Position numbers and translations under genes: made by a program. Source: Luzula sylvatica (Eukaryota; Streptophyta; Magnoliopsida; Poales; Juncaceae). Taken from it: a stretch of DNA of 64,000 nt. The notes beneath the pieces are model-generated. The model was not told the DNA's origin. It saw only the letters and a program-made list of their open reading frames with translations, and ran no database searches. Below are positions 24,777-35,473 of this stretch, in pieces (the first letter of the stretch is position 1; each line of letters begins with the position of its first letter). The stretch is from NCBI GenBank assembly GCA_946800325.1, contig OX326957.1:12567591-12631590 (forward strand). The letters are read 5' to 3'.

Positions 24777-25678
24777 TGTTGGGTATCGGCGTCATTACCG
24801 AGCCCCGCGCAGCGGATTGTGAGGCCCGGTCCGACCCGATCCCGAGGACCACGTCGACGACTCGAAAGTACGAATCCTAAACTACGTGCAACTACCTATG
24901 AATATAACGATTATAGACATAGATTCATACCACGTGAAATTGATCACAGTGACGGATTGAACGCATAGTTGTTGCCTTTTCGCTGCTCCAATCTTCGATA
25001 ACACACGCGTCCCATTCCCACGCGATTCGACACCTTCGATTGAGCTTCGATTTTTCGTATACAACCGGATCACATCCGATTTGTTATCCATCTTGCTTTA
25101 GCTTGATCACAATAGAGGATTTCAGATGAAATCCCTCTCTCGTATCCACCTCGAGCTCGCGTCTTTCGGTTGCGGCGAATTCCCCTAAAATTCCCACAAG
25201 CTTGCTCAAACTAGAATTTCACTAATGGAGTTTTCTTCAACTTGCCTCACAAGTTTTTCCTGTCCCAGATCCAGAATAACAACTGGAGGAAGAAGAAGAG
25301 ATTGCTCAGATCTTATAATCAAAGCCTCCATTAATGGGACATTAATGAGTATCAAAACTGATAATTCATAATTTGGATCACAGTGCGTCATGACGCACGA
25401 TATGGTGTGTCGTGACGCACGTGTCACGAGTACTAGATCTAGCCGTTACAGTGTGCTCCGTCATGACGGGCAGAACTGTGCGTCATGATGCACCAACCGT
25501 CATGACGCACTATAAGGTGCTTCGTAACGATATACTCACTTATTGGCTTGACATACTATGTAATTTTTGTGATATTTGCATAATCTTATTATGCATCCAA
25601 TCGTTCCGACGAACGCGTACGTTCATCTACCCTCATGTGTACAATCTACTATTTGATCTGTAACTGCATTTTCCTTCA
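24777..25678 (-). mobile_element. Solo LTR, relative of the copia family at 3166-13456
   Basis: 902 bp. On the minus strand it starts TGAAGGAAAATGCAGTTACAG and ends ACCCAACA, matching the ends of the 3166 family. Flanks are ATAAT (24772-24776) and CTAAT (25679-25683), one mismatch. The interior keeps family sequence such as the aacgcgtacgttcat block but is otherwise diverged. The part at about 25380-25515 carries repeated CGTCATGACG palindromes. No internal region is present. Confidence 0.75.
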
Positions 25679-26222
25679 CTAATAACTTAAGTTAAATATC
25701 ACTCAAAAAATTGCAGCTATAAGAATGGTCATCATCAAAAATCCCTGTTAAATAATAATTTACATTAAATATTATTACAAACCATATTTTTTGAAAATAA
25801 TCTTGAAAAAAACATAATTTATCACCTAGCCTATGGTTTAACAGTTGTGAATTTGTCCCCCAAAAAAAGTAACATAATACACCTTACGACTAATCACTTT
25901 TGGTAGCAACGGCGCATCTTCACAATTATTGTTGTACTGAAAAAATTCAATACAAATCAGTAAAAATGTTAAAATTCATCACAACCAAAAAAAACTAAAA
26001 ATTACATATAAATTTGAATCATCCTATTTTTCTTACCTAATATATGTTTGGGAGAGAAATAACACAAAACATGCATTTAAAACACAAAAAGTAAAACACT
26101 AGAAAAAAACGAATCTACAAAGTTTGACACTGAAAACCTGTGTGAAGCTTTTTTATGTGGGAACTGGAATGAACTAGACATAAAATGATGGCCATCACTC
26201 ACTTTGTAAGGTTCTCCATGAT
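25679..26222. other. Unit 1 flank between two solo LTRs
   Basis: About 540 bp of AT-rich sequence with no recognisable gene or repeat. Confidence 0.6.
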
Positions 26223-26227
26223 CGAAC

Positions 26228-27399
26228 TGTTGGGAATTTATCCCGACCCCGGGCCCGCGCAGCGAATATGAAGGCCCGGTCCGGTTCCCAAAATCCAAGA
26301 TCACGCCATGACATCGAGGGTACGATGCAAAGTAGGATAGACGATTACCAGCGTGAAATTGATCACGCATGACGTGTTGATCGTTTGCATCCTTTCCTTC
26401 TCCGGTGTCACGTTGGTGACTAGCCCGTGCGTCCCATACCACACGTCTCCCACCGTCTTGACACGTCTCCGGTTGTCTTCGTGCGTCCCACGTCCAAGCG
26501 CTTCCATCGTCTTTCACACTCGTTGACGTTCCTTTGGTTCGATCACAATCGGAGAGCCACAAGTGTCGCTCATCTACTTGTATCCACCTTCAGTCGGAAG
26601 ACGTCGGTCGCGGCTACAACTGCCTAGACGAAGCACCGGCGAACTTGCTTGATTAAATCGATTCTCTACACCAAGAAAACTCCTTTTCTCGTTTTTCTCT
26701 CTTCGCACTCTTTCAACACCTTGAAAAGAGTCTCTCTATTTCTGAATTAATTAGCCTTAATTGACTAGATTAAACTGAACCATTAATTGCCATAAAGGGA
26801 GAGAGAGAGAGAGAGATAAACATCCTATATATATTTCATAGGATAAGGATGGGCCAAAAGGTATGTATATCAAATATACACCTTTTCACACACAGAAAAC
26901 TGCATGCACCCTTTCAGTATTCTGTCTGAACGAAAATGTTAAATTCCTCAAACCGACTTCAAACATTCACGAAAGTTGTAGATAATCTTACTATCTTTCC
27001 AACCCTGGCTTAATTGGAGTTCGGATGCGAAAGTTACGGCTGTTTTACTAACTGTATGTCAAACCGTCGCACCCTTTCGGTATTCCATTAGAACGACACT
27101 GATACTTCACTCAAATGAAATATATTACAACATGCAATTTCTAGATAATCTCATTATCTATCTAACCCAATTTGAACCATTCAAATTGGAGTTTCTCACT
27201 GAAAGTTATGCCAATTTTACTAAAACATCTTAAACTGAATATTCTGATTTTCTTAATAAAATCGTTTCTTATCAATTTAACCATGTATATCCAATATACA
27301 TATGTGCATATAATATACACATTATTTATGCCCACGAACGCGTACGTTCGTTTATCCTTGTGTACATTTTACGGTTGATCCGAAACTATATTTTTTTCA
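26228..27399 (-). mobile_element. Solo LTR of the 3166 copia family
   Basis: 1172 bp. It is the reverse complement of the LTRs at 3166 and 12344 over its whole length, including the ATATAAATA-equivalent region and the CCCAACA end. The flanking bases CGAAC (26223-26227) and TGAAC (27400-27404) match at four of five positions; the difference is a CpG-type transition. No internal sequence remains, as expected after recombination between two LTRs. Confidence 0.88.
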
Positions 27400-27404
27400 T
27401 GAAC

Positions 27405-28032
27405 ATTGAAAAATCTTGGTCCGTCAAACCATGTTTCGTTTTTGAGAAGTTTAAAATAATGGTAAAAGAGAACTGGATAAAAAACAGGGGGAGAGAGATG
27501 TGAGAGAAAGGCATTAACTTAAAAAATATACATGTTTTTTTGTTCGGATCTCGAGATGCACAAAAAATAAAGCTAAAACATGTTGTGTGATATTATACAC
27601 TGTCAGACGATGTCCGACATTTTGTTTGAACACTATCAGCGTTTAACGCTTAACCCCGTCATCATTATACTTTCCTTAAGCATGACTTAACATATGTTCT
27701 ATGGTTGAAATCCAAGCAATCATATGCGAATGCAACGACCTGGTTGAACATCCGTGCCGACACATCAAGACTTGTGAGAAAATTCGGGAGAATATAAAAC
27801 ATTTTCTAATTTATTCTACCACATCTTGACATACTCATAGTTCTTCAAATTGTTTTTTAAGTAAGGCATATATTGAGACATGGAAATTTCTCATGTTATA
27901 TTTGCAAAAATATTGACCAAAAATGAGATTAATAGAAATTAGTCGAGCCAAGTCCACGAACCTGAGTCTGGATCCAATTTCGTGAGGAATCCAAATATTT
28001 TATCTACTCTGTATTTGTACGTTATATATTAT
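27405..28032. other. Unit 1 flank, matches 55870-56215
   Basis: Non-coding. From about 27650 it aligns with unit 2 from 55870 onward (catgttctatgattgaa-type sequence and gtccacgaacctgagtctgg). Confidence 0.7.
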
Positions 28033-28040
28033 AGTACTAG

Positions 28041-28743
28041 TAGAGCTGGCAAAATCTGACCCGACCCGAAAAAATAACTCGACCCGCCCGAACCCGAACT
28101 CGACCCAACCCGAAAATGTTGACAAGTCAACGACCCGAACCCGAACCTGAAACCGAAACCGAATGACCCGAACCCGAAATCGACCCGAAACCGAATGATC
28201 CGAAACCCGAACGACCCAAAACCCGAACTAACCCGAACCCGAATGACCCGAAATTCATGACCCGAATGACCCGAAAATTAAAATATTATTTTTAAAATCA
28301 ATTATAATATTGCTAAAATATATTGAAATCAATAAAATAAATCCGGAATTACCCGAAAACTAAATTTTTGGAAAATCGAATGATTCGAAATCAAATTTTG
28401 CGAAGTCTGAATTATCCGAAAATCAAAATAGCCAAGACCCGAATGACCCGAAAACCGAAACGACCCGGAACCGAATGACCCGAATGACCCAAAAACCGAA
28501 ACGACCCGAAACGGAATGACCTGAAAACCGAAACGACCCGAACCCGAACCCGAATGACCCGAAACCGAAACGACCCGAACCCGAATGACCCGAAACCGAA
28601 ACGACCCGAACCCGAACGATCCGAAACCCGAACGACCCGCGACCCGAACGACCCGATGATCCGAACGACCCGCAAATCGAAACGACCCGAACCCGAAATG
28701 ATCGGATCCGAACCCGATCCGACCCGTCCGATTGCCACCTCTA
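28041..28743. mobile_element. hAT-type MITE filled with ACCCGAA repeats
   Basis: 703 bp with ends TAGAGCTGGCAA and, as reverse complement, TAGAGGTGGCAA. It is flanked by the perfect 8-bp duplication AGTACTAG (28033-28040 and 28744-28751). Both arms consist of degenerate ACCCGAA / ACCGAAACG units around an AT-rich centre. No transposase. The long frames on both strands (28412-28738 minus, 28554-28751 plus) are repeat artefacts. Confidence 0.93.
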
Positions 28744-28856
28744 AGTACTAGTAGTAGTTATTATAAAGTTATCCCTCCACGTGATGATGCGTGAAAGGGA
28801 ATAAATTTGCTTTTTAGTACTCTAATAAGATCACGAGTCGTTTGAACTCCCACCTG

Positions 28857-28970
28857 ACAAATGACTAATGTAAGGATAAAAAAAGAGGCTAATGATAGTC
28901 TCTGCAACAAAAATAGGCTAATGATAGTCTCTGCAACAAAAAGTACTCTAATAAGGATAAAAAAAAGTTG
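28857..28970 (+). pseudogene. CNL leucine-rich-repeat relic, unit 1
   Basis: The piece gaggctaatgatagtctctg occurs twice in tandem. It aligns with the LRR coding segment TNVKEANDSLFDKK kept at 56355-56415, and more distantly with TSVKEVEGSFCNKK of the intact CNL. No open frame survives. This is the remains of an older CNL lying between the modern CNL and the DnaJ-like gene. Confidence 0.55.
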
Positions 28971-29985
28971 GACATACCTAGGGGCGAGGCATAAATTACG
29001 AGAAACGATAATGTATGGTTGATCATATTTTTAATGTTTTATCGTAAAACAATCGTAAAAAGTTTAAAAATGTTCACTTCAATCGTTAATATTTATAACA
29101 ATTATAATTAAAATTTAAAGACAAAATTTGGACAAGAAATCGAATCAAATTAGCACTCGCGATTTGAACTGAGTTACAACCTAATTTCAGAATTTCCCGA
29201 ATATTTTGGACTAAAATTTTCAAAATCAAGTCCAGTCCATTTTAATTTAACACTTATTTGATTCTCATACCAAAAAAGTCCAAAAATAAAATAATGACAA
29301 AAAAACAACAAAATCCTAACACATAATCACACCAGTCTAAATAATTCTAACACAAAATCATTCGACTCGCAAATTGAATCAAATTAGCACTCACAATCAC
29401 AATTCGTAGGGAAGAGGTTAGCCATTGTTGTGAAGAAGAATAAAACAGCCCTTGTCGCAACTAAACCGGGCCGTCGTCTCAATCATGAAGAAGAACTGAA
29501 GAATGGAACATCTCAAATATTGTCGTGAAGACGAAGAAAAACTAAAACGAAAACTCGGTAAAAAAGAAATCATGTGTCGACAAAAATAACTGGTCCAAAA
29601 AGTTACTCGGACTCAAATAATTAGGATATCTCAATACTACATGATTTCATATTACATAACCTAATAAGTTAAGAAAAAAATCATTTAATTTTGACAAATT
29701 AAGTATTTGAAAACTGGAATCACAAAATGATTGAATTAAAGAAATGGTTCTCTTGGAATATTTGAGATTGATTGGGATTAGGCCCTTCGTGCGAAAGACG
29801 TTGCGAGAATGAACGAAGGTGTTGGATCAAATAATCGATGTAAGAGAACTGTAAATGTGGAGAGACTAAAACTAATCATAATTCATTACATATTTTTGCA
29901 GCACACATTCAACTTGATATTTTTTTTATATTTGATAAATTTTCTATTTAATTAGAACAAGTACTTGTAACACTCATAATCAAGT
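28971..29985. other. Unit 1 flank, no gene seen
   Basis: Non-coding. From 29625 to 29985 it aligns with unit 2 at about 58430-58500 and then 60001-60270, and it contains the empty site of the unit 2 LINE (ttttgacaaattaagtattt at about 29698). A purine-rich stretch at 29400-29560 was not recognised. Confidence 0.7.
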
Positions 29986-29994
29986 AACCAAATC

Positions 29995-30239
29995 GAGTAA
30001 GGTTTCTCGGTGGCCTCCTTTCGGAAGCCACATGTGAAACCGCTTGCGTGGCGGAGTTTCATTGGTCAATACAAAATTTTTTGCACATAAACCCCTATTT
30101 TATATAAATTAACTGCCTAGGAGTTTCCGTAAAAATAGGGATTTATACGCAAAAAAATCTTATATTGACCAATGAAACTCCGCCACGCAGGCGGTTTCAC
30201 ATGTGGCTTCCGAAAGGAGGCCACAGAGAAACCTTACTC
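29995..30239. mobile_element. Mutator-like MITE with long TIRs
   Basis: 245 bp with about 90-bp terminal inverted repeats starting GAGTAAGGTTTCTC; few mismatches between arms. It is flanked by the perfect 9-bp duplication AACCAAATC (29986-29994 and 30240-30248). Long TIRs plus a 9-bp duplication are diagnostic of Mutator-like elements. The paralogous site near 60285 is empty. The frame at 30165-30359 starts inside it and is not a gene. Confidence 0.92.
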
Positions 30240-30502
30240 AACCAAATCATGAAAATATCACACGAAAATACAATATTGTTCTACAAATACAAAATATATC
30301 GGTATTTCCAAATGACCAAATGGGCTGTAGATTCAAAGTGGGTCTGTGAGCCCAAATAATTTCATTTAACAATTGAAGACCCATGTTTACCCATGTTTGA
30401 ACTCAACTCACTTCTCCGAAACGAAGTAGAAGGGCCCAACATGGACGGATCTTCCAAAGTTTCGATTGCATCCCATTTTACAAACTCCATTTTTATTTTT
30501 GC

Positions 30503-32049
30503 ACGATTTCTCGCCAGAAGAAACTAAAAGAATCACTATTTGGTACTGAATTGGGGAAATTGGATTTTAGTCTGTTCTTAATGAAGATTCACTTCGGTTC
30601 ATCTCCCGTTACCTCCCCGCCACTTCCTCGGAGCCAACATCAGCAATTTGGTTAGATTTCGACCAGACGAATTCAATCTCTGACGAGTTCTCCTGCAATT
30701 CAATCCGTTTTTCGCTCCAACACATTTCCTGTGAGTTTAATTGATCTTGGTATTGAATTATTGCCTCAATTCTGCATCTATACACTTCTAATAGCCTCAT
30801 TGCGGTGCTCGATTTAGTACATTCGTTAATTCAGTGTTTGAACAGATTCGAGCGAGCTCAATAAACAACTTACAAAGAAGCAAAAGCAATCTAGAAGTTT
30901 CATTCTGTTACGACAAATCAATTCCAGAAGAAAACATAGAGGAACCAATCGGTACATCTCGGAGCAAGAAAAATATAGCAAAGGAGCCTCATTGTACGAA
31001 TTGGGAATCCAAATGTGCGGTACTTTGCACGACTTGTAATGGGTCGGGTTTGTATGTCGACTCGATACTTGAGAGCCAAGGTATCATTGTCAAAGTTGGA
31101 TGCTTATGTACGTAAAAGATTATTCTTTATTTTCTCATTTCTGTTTTTTGTAAGTGTAGTACTGTTTAATTAGGATAATTGCTTCAAAATCAAACAAAAT
31201 CAGATAAAATTATTTAATTTGAGAAACTGTGATTATTATTTACTTATTTAAGTTGGATTTTTTGTTACTATTGTTTAATTAGGCTAAACAGTTTCGAAAC
31301 TAGGTTTTATCTGAGGTCTGTAATTTACTCATATATCTCACTGTTTTATTTTTATGTATGTTCATTTGTTTATTTTGCTAAATTTTCAAATTGAAGTTTG
31401 TATAATAAATTTTGCCTGCCCATCATCTGTGTAATGTGATTCAAGTGGCATATATTTAGGCTTAATATCTATTGTTTTAGGCCCTTCAACATACTAGTAT
31501 ATTAAGCCAAAATGATTAGTTGTTTGCCAAATTCAATATACATCTAGTAATTATATGGATATTATTGCTTAATTATACCTGGATTAAGACATGTTGTCTA
31601 GAAACCATTGATGGTAGTAACTTGTACGTCATGTTTTTTGTGTTTACTTATTTCAAATCACTTTCTCCAAATTGGCTTAATCATTCTTTAATGGAAAAAA
31701 AATCATAAGTCTATGTTTACTTGTATATGAGAAACATTTGGATATAAAAGGGGTCTTACAAGAATGTGAAATGAGTCTTGTTTCATACATTTGGCTTAAC
31801 ATTCTTATTTATGTTTTGTATAAGTGTAGTATTGTTTATTTAGGATAATTGCTGCCAAATCACATAAAAACGATGGATAATTACATGATTGAGGTTATAA
31901 TTAGGCCTAATATAAGAATTTGAGAAATTGTGATTACTTAACTGTATTTATAATTGGGCCTAAAGATTATTCTTTGGTTACTTATTTCTATTTTTTAAGG
32001 ATGTGGCAGAACAGGAAATATTATGTGCTCCGAGCAATCAACTTTATGA
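30503..32049 (+). pseudogene. DnaJ-type cysteine-rich zinc-finger gene, copy A (broken, rearranged)
   Basis: The inferred structure by comparison with copy C is exon 1 to 30730 (donor GTGAG), exon 2 30835-31107, exon 3 32000-32049. Exon 2 encodes CYDKSIPEENIE, then CTNWESK, CTTCNGSG and GIIVKVGC. Exon 3 reads GCGRTGNIMCSE and then stops, losing the last CxxC motif. In the family, four CxxCxGxG-like motifs bind two zinc ions; plant members of this BSD2/PSA2-like type act as plastid assembly chaperones. Defects seen: the second Cys of motif 1 is Trp, exon 1 has frame-disrupting indels, and the last base of exon 2 has changed so the exon 2/3 junction reads TGA. Sequence matching the 3' UTR of copy C lies at 31275-31410, before exon 3, so the intron is rearranged. 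Confidence 0.7.
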
Positions 32050-32279
32050 AAAATAAATTATTCTTGTAATTTTGTTTTATGTTTTTGAATATGATAAAAA
32101 ATCAATTGAGAATTATGTTAAAATTTTGTAATTACAAAAAATTTTGGACGGATTTTTGTCCAAAGCCCTTTGGGCACAATCCGGACCCACCAAATAACGC
32201 CTTAGTAAAACGTAGATAACAAAAAGGATCCGTACTTGTTTGTTTACAAAACCTTTTTATTTTCTAGGCTCGGTACTCT

Positions 32280-33080
32280 TGCTTAAAAACCTTAATAATA
32301 TATTTAATGAGCATACTATTTTAGTGTAGAAATTCATTCATATGACGAATATCAACTGAATAAATGTTGTATGTCAACAAAACTATATTTTTATTTCTAA
32401 ATATAAAATTTTCAAAGTCAGTATACTATTTTCAGTGTTGATATACTGTGTTTCGGTCTTTATATTAATATACGTTTTGGTTGTCCATATCTCGAGTCTG
32501 TTGTGTCAATATACCATTTTCAGTATCAATATATTATTTTCAATTTGAATAATAAGTTTTAAGGTTAATATACTACTTTTAGTGGGAATTAGTATGAATA
32601 TAGTTTTCAAGGACAACATATCGTTTTCAGATTTAGCCTATCGAGTTTTCAACATCAATATACAATTTCAAGATCAATTTACATTTTTTAATTGTTAATA
32701 TTATTATATCATTTCAGGGACAATATACCATTTTCCAAGGTCAATATACAATTTTCAGTGTCATAATTCAACAATCAGTGTCAATATATTAATTTCAGTG
32801 TCACTGTATCGTTTCTGGATTCATATGCCATTTTCTTTGACATTATATCATTTTCAATCTCTATATATTGTTTTGAGCTTAGTGTGCCGTGTTTCATGTG
32901 AGCAGTACTATTTTACCATATTAGCTTTTTAATCGTTAATATTATGTTTCATGCGATCAATACTAATTTACCGTATTAACTTTTTAATTGTGAATATTCT
33001 GTTTTAGAGTCAATATACAGTTTTTGTGTAAATATAACATTTTCAATGTCAACATGTCATTTTTAATGGCAAGTACAAAA
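32280..33080. repeat. Degenerate ~20-bp repeat array, spacer 1
   Basis: Dozens of imperfect copies of a unit close to TCAATATACCATTTTCAGTG. The same family fills the equivalent position in spacer 2 (39880-40460) and spacer 3 (61640-62320), always between the DnaJ-like gene and the next CNL. Confidence 0.8.
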
Positions 33081-33623
33081 CTTGACTCCTTATTCTAACA
33101 CCTAATGTAAGTTGAAGTATCTACGAATTTTGAATTTGTAAATTATGAAAAGTAAAAAAGGAGAAAACACATTTATTTGGCTTTGTAATTCTTTCATTTC
33201 TTTCAACAAAAAATATATTATCATGAAATTGAATTCGTAGAAATAATATCATGAATTTCACATTTTTGCAAATATTTCTCTCATGAATTCAAAGAAACTG
33301 ACAACAATAATGACTAACATGGAGCACTGGTCCGGTATATATTCCAAAATTGCAAATAACAAATGCGATGCTTTGAATATGAAATTCGTTCTTGAAACAC
33401 TGTAAATATCAAATTAGCCTTTTCAAAATATGTATACGATTTACACTTTTATATCTTCATTGGATTTCTTTTTACCATTTTAAATTCAAAAGAAATTTTG
33501 ATAAATTTGATTATTTTTTTTATTTTTTTGGTGTGCTTTGGACGCATACATTGACTCATGTTTATATATTTGAACCATTTGGTCCAGTGATCTGGTTAGC
33601 ATCGTTTAGTTTTGTTAATTAGT
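33081..33623. other. Spacer 1, no gene seen
   Basis: AT-rich sequence shared with spacers 2 and 3. The 76-codon frame at 33392-33622 is AT-driven and unsupported. Confidence 0.6.
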
Positions 33624-33636
33624 TCACAACTAATTC

Positions 33637-33759
33637 GAGTAAATGGAGAAGGCTCGGTAGTCCTCCATCCATTGATGTCAATGGGACTCGAACCCACAAC
33701 CTCTCACAACATATGGTTTCTTATGTCTCACACTCAACCACTAGGCCACAAGTCCATTG
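33637..33759 (-). mobile_element. tRNA-derived SINE
   Basis: 123 bp flanked by a 13-bp duplication TCACAACTAATTC (33624-33636 and 33760-33772). On the minus strand it has a perfect A box TGGCCTAGTGG (complement of 33738-33748) and a perfect B box GGTTCGAGTCC (complement of 33684-33694), about 43 bp apart. The rest does not fold as a full tRNA cloverleaf, and the target duplication argues for retroposition. Spacer 3 lacks it. Confidence 0.85.
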
Positions 33760-33772
33760 TCACAACTAATTC

Positions 33773-34298
33773 ATTTTGACCATTTGGTTCTTTACGTAAT
33801 GTATTTTTTTTGTATTTTTGAGGATAATTTCCGCGAACATTACCTTAAAGATTTAAACTAATTTGTTAATTTATTATTTTTCTCATGATTCTCAGCAATG
33901 TAATTATAATTGTAGTAATATATTAAGTTATAAAATGATAGTTAAGAACGACGTGTGTGTAATAATTTTGTAATTCTGGCATATTTCATTAAATACAACT
34001 AACAACATTTCAAATTGTTAAATTACTACAATATCGTATGTCCGTACAACATAAGAGCATATTTATATCAAGAAATGATAGAATCATATTCATATCTTAT
34101 CTTATCTTCTCCCAAAAGCTCTCTTCCATGGGACCCAAATCATTCAACTCTTCAACTGCTTTTCAGACTAAGTAAAGGCCAAGTCTTTTTATTGTAGGAA
34201 GAAGTGTTCCCACTTATTTTTTTATAGTCTTTCTGCGAAATTTTTGAAAATCAAAATCTTTGATAACACCACCAAAGAGAGAAAAGAGAACCGAGAAG
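33773..34298. other. Spacer and upstream region of CNL-C
   Basis: The part 33900-34000 matches 63790-63900 at the right edge of the window. The last 150 bp match the 5' UTR of the intact CNL (aaggccaagtctttt, aggaagaag, tttgataacaccaccaaag). No convincing TATA box was assigned. Confidence 0.6.
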
Positions 34299-34313
34299 AT
34301 GAGAAGAAAATGA
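34299..34313 (+). promoter_or_regulatory. Overlapping upstream ORF before CNL-C
   Basis: ATG AGA AGA AAA TGA, whose stop overlaps the CNL ATG at 34310. The intact paralogue at 42250 lacks this ATG. A minimal uORF like this could lower translation from the first CNL start; reinitiation at the second ATG (34313) is possible. Confidence 0.35.
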
Positions 34314-35453
34314 TGGCAAGCAACGGCGCCGGAGGATTTGCATCAAGCATGATCAAAAGGGTAACCGACAAGCTCGCATCCTTGATACCTTCAACGATCC
34401 TTCCATCCTCATCCAGCATCGCTCCCGAATCAGATGCTGCCTTTGAAGATCTGAAAAAGCTGGAGAGGACGATGAAGCGTATCCAAGCCATTGTCAACGA
34501 TGCTGAACAAAGGGGCGTCAAAGGTCATGCCGAAAAACTCCGTCTCGAGGAGCTCAAGGAGGTGGCCTATGATGCCGACGATGTTGTCGAAGAGTACGAG
34601 TTTGAAGTGATGTCCGCAAAAATTAAATCTGGTATCCAATTCGGTGGTGATAATCACAAGCGTAAGCGCGGAGATGAGGTATGTCAAGTAATGATATCGT
34701 CTCAGATAATTTTTCCGGTTCCAAGTGAATTGGCAATTAGGGTGAAATGGGTTAGAGAGAGATTCGATGAGATGACCCGTGAATGGGAGGTTCTTCGTCC
34801 GAGTGAGGGTGAGATCCTCGGAGGGTCTAATGTTGACATGGTTACACAGTCCCCAAGCAGTTCCTTGATGCATGAGCCTAGCATACATGGTAGGGATGAT
34901 GATAAGGGGAATATTATCAAAACTTTCATTTTGAATGATAGTAATTATAATGGTGATGGTTCTTTGTCTGTTCTTCCTCTAGTTGGAATGGGAGGAATAG
35001 GCAAAACTACACTTGCCCAGCTTATATATAATGATCCAAGGGTTTGTGAGTATTTCCAGTTAAAGGCTTGGGTTTGTGTTTCTGAGAATTTTTCTGTTAA
35101 CGTCTTAACGACAAATATAATAGTTTCTTTCACAAATGATAAATGTGATTTTACGGAGTTAGATCATCTTCAAAGAACTTTAATGGATATCGTGAAGGGA
35201 AAAAGGTTCTTAATTGTTTTTGATAATGTATGGAATGAGAAGCCGAGTCTTTGGCACTCGTTGAAAGCCCCGTTAACTAGTATTGGTTTTGGTAAAATAA
35301 TAGTTACTACTCGGAATGAGAATGTTGCTCATTATATGCAATCAACGTCTTCTTATGCCTTAACCTATTTGCCTTTCGAGCATTGTTGGTCTTTATTCAA
35401 GCAACTCGCATTTGAATGTCATGACCCAAATTCAAATCCCTGTATGCTAGAAA
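34310..35453 (+). pseudogene. CNL gene truncated in the NB-ARC domain (CNL-C)
   Basis: Start chosen at ATG 34310 (a second ATG follows at 34313) by alignment with the intact CNL; the frame is open further upstream, but only with non-ATG codons. The coiled-coil/Rx-N domain, including AYDADDVVEEYEFEV, and the NB-ARC P-loop GMGGIGKTT (about 34985-35011) are intact. Kinase-2 reads FDNVW, with Asn (35225-35227) replacing the second Asp of DDVW. RNBS-B is present as KIIVTTRN. Homology to the intact CNL ends at PCMLEI (about 35454). The rest of the NB-ARC (GLPLA, MHD) and the whole LRR are missing. The frame runs on out of phase into copia sequence and stops at 35557. If transcribed, the product would be a CC-partial-NB protein; I expect a non-functional receptor. 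Confidence 0.9.
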
Positions 35454-35473
35454 TCATGACCCAAATTCAAATC
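35419..35473. repeat. 20-bp direct repeat at the CNL-C/copia junction
   Basis: TCATGACCCAAATTCAAATC occurs at 35419-35438, inside CNL-C, and again exactly at 35454-35473, immediately before the first copia codon. It looks like filler DNA copied from the broken end during repair. Confidence 0.9.

Noticed and set aside
28412..28738. 108-residue Gly/Ser/Arg-rich protein
   Set aside because: Translation of the ACCCGAA repeats of a hAT MITE; every frame there is repetitive.
33637..33759. A tRNA gene on the minus strand
   Set aside because: A and B boxes are perfect, but no cloverleaf or anticodon arm could be drawn, and a 13-bp target duplication shows it is a SINE.
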